From Streptomyces sp. NBC_00341 (GTDB taxonomy: Bacteria > Actinomycetota > Actinomycetes > Streptomycetales > Streptomycetaceae), in assembly GCF_041435055.1 (NCBI RefSeq), contig NZ_CP108003.1:191798-255797 (forward strand): 64,000 nt of DNA. Direction: 5' to 3'. This document shows, piece by piece, positions 29,311 to 37,190 of the stretch (position 1 is its first letter; the number at the start of each line of letters is the position of its first letter). The translations under genes and the position numbers were made by a program. The notes beneath the pieces were generated by a model that made no database searches, was not told where the DNA came from, and saw only the letters and a program-made list of their open reading frames with translations.

Positions 29311-30443
29311 CGGCCGGCTCCGTCCGGTTCGTCCGCGCCCGGCTCGCCGGAGAGCGGTGCGGTGAGGTCCAGCAGGGCCAGCACGTCCTGGGCGCCCGGC
29401 AGCGGTGCGCCGAGATAGCCGGTCTCCAGGCAGTGGTCGATCAGCCGGCGCAGGAAGTCCTGACCGCCGTCCGGGGTCCCCCGGCCGGTCAGCTCGGCCG
29501 TGTTGGAGGCGTCGAAGATCATCTGCCGCCGGAAGTAGCTCTCGTAGAGCGAGACGACCCGCTCGTAGTAGAGGCGCTCCCCGGGCGGCAGCCGCGAGGA
29601 GTCGAAGCTCGTCGGCGGTACGAACCTCGGCACGTGGAAGGAGGGGTACTCGGCCATCACGTCGGAGAAGTCCCGCAGGGTCAGCGGGGCGCCCACCGCG
29701 TGGAAGGTGCGGCCCTCCGCCTCCTCGAACCGTTCGGTGACCCGTGTGACGACGTCTGCCACATGGTCGACCGGGACCAGGTCGAGACGCGCCTCGTACT
29801 GGCCGGGTACGGACCGGACCTTGCCCTCGGTGGCCAGCTTGAGGACGACGTAGATGTTCTTGCGGTCGCGCACCGCGCCGGTGCGCTCGTCGCCGACGAC
29901 GATGCTGGGGCGGACGACCGCAGCCCGCACCCCGTCGGTCCGCGCCTTGTGCACCAGAGTCTCGGCCTTCAGTTTGCTGGCCTCGTAGGAGTTGGCCAGC
30001 CGCTGCCCCTCGTCCAGTTCGCACTCGCGGACCACGCCGTCGCGTTCTCCGCACACGTAGGCGGTACTCACGTGCACCAGAGCGGCGCCGGAAGCCCGGG
30101 CCAGCTCGATCACGTGGGCGGTGCCCTCCACGTTGACGGCCTGGTAGAGCTCGTCGGGCCGGCCGAAGTCGGTGACCGCCGCGCAGTGCACGATCCGGTC
30201 GAGCCCGCCGGCCGCCAGCGCCCGGTACGCGTCCCGCGACAGGCCCAGCCGGGGCCGGGTCACATCCCCGGGCAGCTGTTCGACGGCTCCGTCCGCCAGC
30301 GCGCTCCCGTCGTTGCGGACCACCTCCGTGGCCCGGTGCACCAACGCGGTCACCCGGTGGCCGGTCTCCGCGAGCCGGGCACAGACCTCCGCGCCGACCA
30401 GCCCGCTCGCCCCGGTCACCAGCACGTTCAAGGGCGTTGTCAT
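29307..30443 (-). CDS. Extended SDR / thioester-reductase-like oxidoreductase
   Basis: 378 residues. The NAD(P) motif is VLVTGASGLVGAEVC, the fingerprint VHVSTAYVCG, and the catalytic YxxxK NSYEASKLKAE. The layout (VVRPSIVVGD, LDLVPVDHVADVV) resembles the reductase (NAD_binding_4) group that includes thioester reductases and fatty-acyl reductases as well as 3-beta-HSD-like enzymes. Placed directly after the ACP gene with a 4-base overlap, it could release an acyl-ACP as an aldehyde or alcohol, or reduce a keto group on the ACP. Confidence 0.78.
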   Translation of the reverse strand: MTTPLNVLVTGASGLVGAEVCARLAETGHRVTALVHRATEVVRNDGSALADGAVEQLPGDVTRPRLGLSRDAYRALAAGGLDRIVHCAAVTDFGRPDELYQAVNVEGTAHVIELARASGAALVHVSTAYVCGERDGVVRECELDEGQRLANSYEASKLKAETLVHKARTDGVRAAVVRPSIVVGDERTGAVRDRKNIYVVLKLATEGKVRSVPGQYEARLDLVPVDHVADVVTRVTERFEEAEGRTFHAVGAPLTLRDFSDVMAEYPSFHVPRFVPPTSFDSSRLPPGERLYYERVVSLYESYFRRQMIFDASNTAELTGRGTPDGGQDFLRRLIDHCLETGYLGAPLPGAQDVLALLDLTAPLSGEPGADEPDGAGR

Positions 30444-30715
30444 TTCGCTGCCTCCCTCAGCCGGGCCGCGGAGACCAGGCGCACCACGTCGCCGAGAGTG
30501 CCGGCGGTGGCCGTCTCATGCGCGCCCAACTCCGGTAGCGCGAAGCCCTGTTCCAGTGCCAGCGTCAGTTCGATCAGCCGTAGCGAGTCGTAGCCGAGGT
30601 CGGCCGCCAACGCGGTCTCGTCGGTCAGTTCCGTGTCCGGCACGGGCGCCATGGCGCCCACGATCGCGTACACGGTGGTCCGGGTGTCGTCCTCGACCGG
30701 GACAGGTGGGCTCAT
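30440..30715 (-). CDS. Discrete acyl carrier protein
   Basis: 91 residues from ATG 30715; a TTG at 30727, closer to the GGAGGAA site, is an alternative. The phosphopantetheine serine lies in AADLGYDSLRLIEL. This is the only stand-alone carrier protein in the window. It is positioned between the nucleotidyltransferase-domain gene and the reductase gene, downstream of a fatty acyl-AMP ligase that is its natural loading enzyme. The KAS III-like and acyltransferase proteins at 38680-40702 are further candidate partners. Confidence 0.9.
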   Translation of the reverse strand: MSPPVPVEDDTRTTVYAIVGAMAPVPDTELTDETALAADLGYDSLRLIELTLALEQGFALPELGAHETATAGTLGDVVRLVSAARLREAAK

Positions 30716-30743
30716 GGGTGACGTCAACGTTCCTCCAGCAGAT

Positions 30744-32399
30744 TCAGGACGTGGCTGCATGGGGCTGCGCGCCTCCGCTGGACAGCAGATCGCTCGCCTC
30801 GTCGATGGGCAGGTCAGCGTTGAGGTGTGCGCCGAGGCGCAGCCAGTCGTAGCCGATCTCCAGCGTCCGCCGCCATGCGTCCGACGAGTCGAACGAGGAC
30901 GGGAACCGGTCCGCGCCCGTGGCGCCGCGCACCAGGGCCACGAAGGCGTCCAACTCGGCCAGCGCGGTGGCGCCTTCGGTGTCGGAGCCGACCGTCAGCC
31001 TCTCCAGCCGCTCGGCCCGCTCCCGTATCCCGTCCGTGCGTGCGCCGGCCGGCAGCATCGCCAGACGGCGCACGACCTCGGCGTCCGGCGGCAGCGGGTT
31101 GACCGCGTACGCGCTGAGCAGGCCGCGCACCGCGAACCGCAGTATCCGGCGGGCGCTGAGCTGCGCGACGCCCCACTGTTCGCGGTCCAGAGCACCCACC
31201 AGGTCCTCGCGGGCATTCTCCACCAGCACGTTGGACCACACCAGGGTCATCGCGGCCGCGGAGAACCGGCGGGCCGGCACCGGTACGAGGCCGATCGCCT
31301 CCGGGTCCTCGATCGCGGCCCCGCCCACCCCGATGACGGGCAGTGCCGTGCTCGGCGGCGGTGTGATCGCGCCGGAGGGCGCGGCCAGCGGCATGGTCGC
31401 CACGATCGGCCCCTCACCGCGCCACGCCGCCCGCACCAGGCCGTACCGCAGGAACTCGGCGATCATCGGCCCGGCGTTCGGCGTCCCGGCCGCCTCCGCC
31501 GTGGCCAGCACCTGTTCCAGGGAACGGCCGAAGACCAGCGAGCGCCACGCCCGCGCTGTGCGGTGGCCGAGGACGAACACGTCCTGCCGTCCGCGCACCA
31601 CGTGCACCCGCTCGCCGGTCTGCCAGGTGGTCACCGCGTCGGCGCGGGCCACGGTGATCCGCTCTCCGGTGTCCTCGACGCCGGAGATGCCGAGATCGAC
31701 GGCGAGCCGGCGGCCCTCGTCCACGTAACCGGCCGCGTCCAGACCCGACACGTCCAGCGACGCCAGGGCGCGGAAGCGGCCGGACAACGGGTGGTCCCCG
31801 ATCCGGTCCAGCTGCATGGGGAGCCACTTCGGCTCCAGGTAGGTCTCGCCGCGCGCTGCGGCCCACGACTTGACCGCCTGGAGCAGTCCCGCCTCCATCC
31901 ATGCGGCGGCCTCCTGCGGCAGGCCCAGCCGCCGCAGCACCAGCGCATACCTCACGCAGTGCCGTGCCCGGTCCGCCCACCACCGGCCGGCCATGTCCGC
32001 GAAGTCATCCAGGGACATCAGCCCCTTCACCTTGGCCACCAGCTCCGGGTTGCGCAGCGGGAAGCTGCGCAGCAGACGCTGGCACCGGTTGAGCAGGTCC
32101 TCCACCTGCGCCCCCGAGCCCTCGCGCACCGCGGTGGCCACCGCGGAGAACTGTTCCTCCAGCTGGCGTACCGAACGGGTCCTGACCTCGACCCGCCGCC
32201 CGTCGACGAAGAGCAGGGAGGGCATGGTCGGCAGGTCCGCGTCGACGTCGGCGATGAGCAGGAAGTCGATGTCGGACGACGAATTGCCGAACCCCTCGGC
32301 GATCGAACCCTCCAGCACCACGGCGCAGCCGGCCGCGGAACGTATCTGCGGGAACGTCTTGTCGAGCAGGCTCTGCAGGTATTGCTCGCTGAGGATCAC
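30744..32399 (-). CDS. Large nucleotidyltransferase-domain protein of unknown function
   Basis: 551 residues from GTG 32399, which overlaps the ligase stop (GTGA). Residues about 20-60 carry the Pol-beta-type nucleotidyltransferase signature VVLEGSIAEGFGNSSSDIDF (GSxxxG...SDxD), followed by VEVRTRSV, where a third carboxylate is expected. The remaining 450 residues are predominantly helical and unrecognised, with ALVLRRLGLPQEAAAWMEAG resembling substrate-binding helices of aminoglycoside-type nucleotidyltransferases. It could adenylylate a small molecule or the ACP-bound intermediate. Confidence 0.65.
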   Translation of the reverse strand: MILSEQYLQSLLDKTFPQIRSAAGCAVVLEGSIAEGFGNSSSDIDFLLIADVDADLPTMPSLLFVDGRRVEVRTRSVRQLEEQFSAVATAVREGSGAQVEDLLNRCQRLLRSFPLRNPELVAKVKGLMSLDDFADMAGRWWADRARHCVRYALVLRRLGLPQEAAAWMEAGLLQAVKSWAAARGETYLEPKWLPMQLDRIGDHPLSGRFRALASLDVSGLDAAGYVDEGRRLAVDLGISGVEDTGERITVARADAVTTWQTGERVHVVRGRQDVFVLGHRTARAWRSLVFGRSLEQVLATAEAAGTPNAGPMIAEFLRYGLVRAAWRGEGPIVATMPLAAPSGAITPPPSTALPVIGVGGAAIEDPEAIGLVPVPARRFSAAAMTLVWSNVLVENAREDLVGALDREQWGVAQLSARRILRFAVRGLLSAYAVNPLPPDAEVVRRLAMLPAGARTDGIRERAERLERLTVGSDTEGATALAELDAFVALVRGATGADRFPSSFDSSDAWRRTLEIGYDWLRLGAHLNADLPIDEASDLLSSGGAQPHAATS

Positions 32400-34114
32400 A
32401 GGGGTCTCCCGGTCGTGGTGGCGTCGGTCTCCAGGACACGTGAGTCCCGCAGCCGGCCGGCCCGCAGTTGTTCCCACATGTGCCGACGTCTCGGTTTGCC
32501 GCTGGACGTCCGGCTGATCAGCCCGCTGCGGCCGACGACGACCGTGACGGTGGTCTCGTCTCCCAGCGTGCCGCGCAACGCGGTGGTCGCCTTGCGCACC
32601 CAGCTGCCTTCGGGCCGCTCCACGAACAGCGTCACCGCGGTGCCGTCGGCGTTCCCGACGCCGACGACCGCGCACCTGTCCCGGGCGATGCCGGTCGCCG
32701 CGGCCACCCGCGCCTCCAGGTCCTCGACGTAGACGCTGCGCCCGTGTGCCTTGATGCTGTCGCCGGTCCGGCCGAGTACGAACAGCTCGCCGCGGTGCAG
32801 GAACCCGGCGTCCCCGGTCCGCAGCGCGCCGTCGACGATGCGGGTGGAGCCGGTGCGGCCGGCGTGGTAGCCGTCGGTGACCGAGGGGCCGGCCACCGCG
32901 ATCTCGCCGAGGTGACCGTTCGGCAGCGGCTTCCCGTCCTCGTCCAGCACGTTGACGTCCAGCCCGTCGGCGGGCGGCCCGCAGCCGATCATCCAGCCTG
33001 TGCCGGCATCGTCGGGGGAGGGGGCGGGACCGGCTCCGCCGGTGAATCCCCGCTCCGCTTCGACGGTCACGGGCCCGCCGAGGCGCAGGCCGCCCGTGTC
33101 CACCCGCACGACCTTCAAGGGGGTCTGCCGGGAGCGTACGGTCACCGCCAGTGTCGCTTCCGCCAGGCCGTAGGACGGCAGGAAGACCGAGGAGGAGAAA
33201 CCGGCGGGCGCGGCGAGCGCGGCGAATCGTTCCAGCACCCCTGGGGAGATGGGTTCGGCGCCGGTGATCGCGGTGCGCCACGCGGACAGGTCGAGGTCGC
33301 CGAGCCGCTTGCCCAGCCGCCGGACCGCGTACTCGAACGCGAAGGGCGGCGCGGCGGTGTGCGCGGCGAAGGCGAACCGGCTCAGCCAGCGGACCGGGTC
33401 GCGGATGAACTGTTCGGGCCGCATCAGCCAGAGATCCTCCTGCCTGCTGACAGGCGCCAGCAGGCAGCCGATGAGGCCCATGTCGTGGTGGAGCGGCAGC
33501 CAGGAAGCGGTGCTCTCGCCCGCCCGCCAGTCGAGCCGGTCATGGATCATCGACAGATTGGCCGCCAGATTGGCCCACCCGACCCGCACCCCGCGCGGAC
33601 GGCTGCTGGAGCCGGAGGTGAACTGCAGCAGCGCCAGCCCGCTCGGAAGGTGTACCGGTGCTTCCTCGCCGTCGTCGTGCCAGACCCACGGCTCACGCTC
33701 CGAGCCGGCGGCGGCGACCACCCGTGCGGCGACGGGGGCCAGTTCGGCGGAGGTAATGGTGAGCGCGGCTCCGGTCTGCCCGAGGATTCCGGCCACGTGC
33801 TCCACGTACTCCGCCTCCGGCGTGTACGACGGCGGCGGAAGAAGGCACAGGGTGGCGCCGGCGGCCCAGACGCCGAAGAGCGAGGACAGGCAGGGGAAGC
33901 CGGTCGGCAGCAGAAGGCAGACCACGTCGCCGGGGCCGACTCCGGACGCGGCCAGCGACCCGGCCACCCGCCGCGCCGAAGCGGCGATCTCACGGTAGGA
34001 GTGGAAGGTCCAGCCGCCCCGGTCGTCCGCAAGGTGGATGCCGCGGTCGGTTCCGGCCGTGAGGCCGCCGGTGTGCGGCGGATCCGTCAGCCAGCCGAGC
34101 AGGTCGTCATTCAC
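32396..34114 (-). CDS. Fatty acyl-AMP ligase (FAAL)-type adenylating enzyme
   Basis: 572 residues, GTG start with GGGAGGGG upstream and an 8-base overlap with the dikinase gene. ANL-superfamily motifs: LLQFTSGSSSRPRGVRV (P-loop), WLPLHHDMGLIGCLLAPV, FLPSYGLAEATLAV, LRTGDAGFLHRGELFVLGR and SGKPRR near the C-terminus. The HHDMGLIG segment and overall order match FAALs, which make acyl adenylates and load them onto carrier proteins without CoA. The ACP gene two positions downstream is the obvious partner. Confidence 0.88.
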   Translation of the reverse strand: MNDDLLGWLTDPPHTGGLTAGTDRGIHLADDRGGWTFHSYREIAASARRVAGSLAASGVGPGDVVCLLLPTGFPCLSSLFGVWAAGATLCLLPPPSYTPEAEYVEHVAGILGQTGAALTITSAELAPVAARVVAAAGSEREPWVWHDDGEEAPVHLPSGLALLQFTSGSSSRPRGVRVGWANLAANLSMIHDRLDWRAGESTASWLPLHHDMGLIGCLLAPVSRQEDLWLMRPEQFIRDPVRWLSRFAFAAHTAAPPFAFEYAVRRLGKRLGDLDLSAWRTAITGAEPISPGVLERFAALAAPAGFSSSVFLPSYGLAEATLAVTVRSRQTPLKVVRVDTGGLRLGGPVTVEAERGFTGGAGPAPSPDDAGTGWMIGCGPPADGLDVNVLDEDGKPLPNGHLGEIAVAGPSVTDGYHAGRTGSTRIVDGALRTGDAGFLHRGELFVLGRTGDSIKAHGRSVYVEDLEARVAAATGIARDRCAVVGVGNADGTAVTLFVERPEGSWVRKATTALRGTLGDETTVTVVVGRSGLISRTSSGKPRRRHMWEQLRAGRLRDSRVLETDATTTGRPL

Positions 34115-36872
34115 TCTTCGCCCCTCCCGCGCTTCCGGCGAGGACGGGCACGGTGGTCATGCCCGTGTCGGGAGCCGTGTCCTGGTCCGTGGCCGGGTTC
34201 GGCTCGTCGTCCAGGACCGTGATCGTCCCGGTGCCACCGTCCACCCGCACCCGTGCGCCGGTCCTCAATTCGGCCACCGCGCCCCTGACCTGGACCACCG
34301 TCGGGATGCCGAGCTCCCGGGCCACGATCGCCACATGCGTCAGCGGGCTGCCGCGCTCGATGACCAGGGCGGCGGACGAGGGCAGTGCGGCCACCCAGCC
34401 GGGGTCGGTGCGGTAGGTCACCAGGACGCCACCGGACACGTCGACCGGGGTGTCCGTGACGACGGCCCGTGCCTCCACCACTCCGGGGCAGGACGGCGTG
34501 CCGCGCAACTCTCGGACGCCGGTGCGCGCCACCGCGCCCGATACGAAGCCGGCTCGCTCCAGATTGCCCCGCCAGTAGGGCGCCGAGCGGGTGGTGAACC
34601 GGGACGGCGCGGACAACTGCTCGTCCTCGGCCCGCTGCCGCTTGCGCAGCTCCACCAGGTCCCGCAGGCCGGTGTGACCGGTCGTTCCTTCGTAGGCGCC
34701 GTGCAGTTCGTCGAGGTAGAGGAAGAAAACGTCGTTCCAGTGGTCGATCGCCCCGATCCGGGCGAGGTCGCGGCCCATGGCGCGCAGCATCCGCTTCGCC
34801 GAGCCGAACGCGCGGGTGCGGCAGAATCTGAGCTGTTCGCGGTTGTACAGCGAACTCTGCGCCTTGCGGCGGACGATGTCGTAGACGAGCCTGCGTGGGC
34901 CGCGCAGGTGCGCGTCCAGGTAGGCGTCGACGTCTCCGCCGGGGCCCGCTCCCACCTCGGGCAGTGCGGTGCGCAGCAGGGCGAACAGCGTGGAGGGGTC
35001 TTCCCGCAGGTCCGGTACCTCCAGCTTGAGTTCGTCGAGGCTGCGGTAGCCGTACGCGTCCACGTACGCGTCCACCGAGGCGAGGAACCCCGTGTGGCCG
35101 GCGGCACGCAACGCCTCGTAGGTCTCCTCGGCCGGTGTCTCCCTGACCAGGCGGTCGAGTTCGGTGTCCTTCCGCACGGCGGCCGCCAGCCGGGCCAGTG
35201 CGTGGGCCGGCTCGATGGACTCCACCTGCGGGCCGGGACTGGCGGCGCTCCAGGTCAGCCACTCGGGGGCGTCCGGCAGCCAGCGTCGGCCGAGCAGCGC
35301 GAGCCCGCCCAACGACCACAGGATCGCCGCGTCGAGCGTCTGCATCGGACCCCACTTCTCCAGCAGGTCCTTCTCCAGTGCGCGGAAACGCCCATGGACG
35401 TCCTGTCCGTCCATCGCGTCGTAGTCGACGTTGTCGAACTCCTGGTACGCCTCATAGAAATAGGCCATGAAGCGCTTGACCGACCTGTTCATGGTCAGGA
35501 ACCGCCGGACGAATGCGCCCGCCGTCCTGGCCCTGGTCAGCCGACCGCGCAGCGAGGGCGAGAAGGTATACGGGTAGATCGCCGACGCGGTCTCGTCGTC
35601 GATTTCTTCCTCGACGCCGATGGCCAGCTCAAGCACTTTTCGATTGAGTTTGTAGAGAGGCGCGATCCGGACCATCCGGTACCAGTTGAAAAGGTTGTAG
35701 TAAACACGCCCGTGGAAATATCCGAGCATATTGGGGGCCCACTCGAATATCTCGCGGAGTTCGGCCTGAGGAACGCTCAAGGATCGGGCGTAGTACTCGT
35801 ACACCTTGCCGTACACGTGGGCGGCGAAACTGAAGGTGAGGGGCGAGACGATTCCGGAGAAGCTTTCGACGATATTGGCGTTGTCCCATATGCGGATATC
35901 GGCGTCCGGGGCCGGTTCCGGGTTCCCTTCGGCAACCGGCAGGGCGGTGACCGGACGGGTCTGGAGTATCCACAGGGTTTCCCCGGAGAACGCCCACTCG
36001 ATGTCCTGCGGGGACCCGAAGCACGCCGTGATCCTGACCCCCGCCTCATGCAGCCGGGCCAGCTCCGCGGGCTTCAGCGACAGCCGCTCCCGTTCCTGGG
36101 CCGGCACCGCGCTCACCAGGCAGCCCGAGCCCGCCGCGTCCGGGTGGTAGCGCTCCCCCTTCTCGCCGATCACCACGTCGTCCGTCGCGCCGGTGGCGGC
36201 GTCCAGCACCACGGTGTCGGCGTCGACCGCACCCGACACCAGCCCCTCGCCCAGCCCGTACACCGAGCTGACCACGTACTGGCCCCGGTCTCCGCTCACA
36301 GGATTCGCGGTGAACAGAACGCCACTGCGCTCGGCGTCCACCATCTCCTGTACGACGACGGCCATCTCCGCGTCGCGCAGCGGCAGCCCGTGACGCAGCC
36401 GGTAGTGCAGCGACCGCTCGGAGAACGCCGACGCCCAGCACCGCCGCACGTGGTCCTCGACCTCCGCGAGCCCTCGGACGTTCAGGAAGGTGTCGAACTG
36501 CCCCGCGAAGGAGAGGCGTGCCCCGTCCTCCTCGATGCCGGAGGAGCGCACCGCGACCGCGCCGCCCCCTGCCCGGCGATAGGCCTCCTCGATCACCGCG
36601 GCCGCCCGCTCGTCCAGCCGGCCCGAGCCGATGAGCTCGGCCAACTGTTCCGCGATCCGTCCGGCATTGTGAACAGTGGCTGTGGAGAGCAGCTCATCGA
36701 TCCGCCCGGACATATCGAGGGCGGTAACGAATTTCCGGAACACATCGACGCCCACCACGGCCCACCGCGGGACGTCGAGCCCGTGAACGGAAAGATCATA
36801 TAGATTCCTCCCCTTGCCGCCCGCCGCGCGTGCGACCTCTTCCAGCGAACTTCCAGCGAAAATGGTGCGCAT
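34107..36872 (-). CDS. Rifampin-phosphotransferase-like dikinase (PEP synthase superfamily)
   Basis: 921 residues. ATP-grasp domain about 1-330 (GGKGRNLYDLSVHG, AVAVRSSGIEEDG, SGVLFTANPVSGDRGQY, QDIEWAFSGETLWILQTRPV); a long middle domain about 335-800; and the mobile His domain near 870 (VIERGSPLTHVAIVARELG, catalytic His). The protein ends soon after, so the PEP/pyruvate-binding barrel of PEP synthase and PPDK is missing. That three-domain order is the architecture of rifampin phosphotransferase (RPH), which moves the beta-phosphate of ATP to a hydroxyl. As first gene of the biosynthetic operon it probably phosphorylates an intermediate, though a resistance role is possible. Confidence 0.85.
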   Translation of the reverse strand: MRTIFAGSSLEEVARAAGGKGRNLYDLSVHGLDVPRWAVVGVDVFRKFVTALDMSGRIDELLSTATVHNAGRIAEQLAELIGSGRLDERAAAVIEEAYRRAGGGAVAVRSSGIEEDGARLSFAGQFDTFLNVRGLAEVEDHVRRCWASAFSERSLHYRLRHGLPLRDAEMAVVVQEMVDAERSGVLFTANPVSGDRGQYVVSSVYGLGEGLVSGAVDADTVVLDAATGATDDVVIGEKGERYHPDAAGSGCLVSAVPAQERERLSLKPAELARLHEAGVRITACFGSPQDIEWAFSGETLWILQTRPVTALPVAEGNPEPAPDADIRIWDNANIVESFSGIVSPLTFSFAAHVYGKVYEYYARSLSVPQAELREIFEWAPNMLGYFHGRVYYNLFNWYRMVRIAPLYKLNRKVLELAIGVEEEIDDETASAIYPYTFSPSLRGRLTRARTAGAFVRRFLTMNRSVKRFMAYFYEAYQEFDNVDYDAMDGQDVHGRFRALEKDLLEKWGPMQTLDAAILWSLGGLALLGRRWLPDAPEWLTWSAASPGPQVESIEPAHALARLAAAVRKDTELDRLVRETPAEETYEALRAAGHTGFLASVDAYVDAYGYRSLDELKLEVPDLREDPSTLFALLRTALPEVGAGPGGDVDAYLDAHLRGPRRLVYDIVRRKAQSSLYNREQLRFCRTRAFGSAKRMLRAMGRDLARIGAIDHWNDVFFLYLDELHGAYEGTTGHTGLRDLVELRKRQRAEDEQLSAPSRFTTRSAPYWRGNLERAGFVSGAVARTGVRELRGTPSCPGVVEARAVVTDTPVDVSGGVLVTYRTDPGWVAALPSSAALVIERGSPLTHVAIVARELGIPTVVQVRGAVAELRTGARVRVDGGTGTITVLDDEPNPATDQDTAPDTGMTTVPVLAGSAGGAKSE

Positions 36873-37190
36873 CGAACCCCTAGGTCTCTGGCGCTACGTG
36901 CGGGAAAACCCATCTGTCTGGGCGGCCAAAAGTGCACACTAGTCGCAGAGAAGGCACCTCTGCCCCCCAGATATCCACTCCAATGGTTTCCCTAGTACTC
37001 GCCGATTGACCCGGCGCCGGACCAGCGGGTTGCCTCTACGGTTTGATTGTCGTCAGGCCTCCTTCGGGTAATGCATCGAGTCTCCTTCGGATCTCGAACG
37101 GGTCTCAAGGGTTTCACGACTGAGGAACTCGGAGCAGGCAACGGCAGAAGTAATATTCGCGCAGACGCTGGAATACGGAGAACAAAGACC
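36873..37190. promoter_or_regulatory. Divergent promoter region of the 12-gene operon and the P450
   Basis: This 318-bp gap is the only candidate promoter for the long leftward operon. At 36980-36995 the strand complementary to CCAATGGTTTCCCTAG matches 12 of 16 positions of the PAS-LuxR operator, with one half-site (CTAGGGAA) perfect. No open frame with coding character is seen here. Confidence 0.5.

Larger units (their letters stand above)
22330..36872 (-). other. Twelve-gene leftward operon (dikinase to glycosyltransferase 3)
   Basis: Twelve genes read leftward. Seven of the eleven junctions overlap by 4 bases (ATGA or GTGA) and one by 8; the other three gaps are 15, 28 and 58 bp. No terminator is visible inside, so one transcript from the promoter region at about 36873-37190 is likely. 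Order: RPH-like dikinase, fatty acyl-AMP ligase, nucleotidyltransferase-domain protein, ACP, SDR/reductase, NDPK-like protein, AfsA homologue, nitroreductase, UbiA-like protein, amidohydrolase, methyltransferase, glycosyltransferase 3. The mix suggests an acyl-ACP-bound intermediate with phosphoryl- or nucleotidyl-transfer steps. I do not recognise the pathway. Confidence 0.8.

Noticed and set aside
34107..36872. Simple call as phosphoenolpyruvate synthase
   Set aside because: The PEP/pyruvate-binding C-terminal domain is missing and the His domain is at the end, which fits rifampin phosphotransferase architecture.
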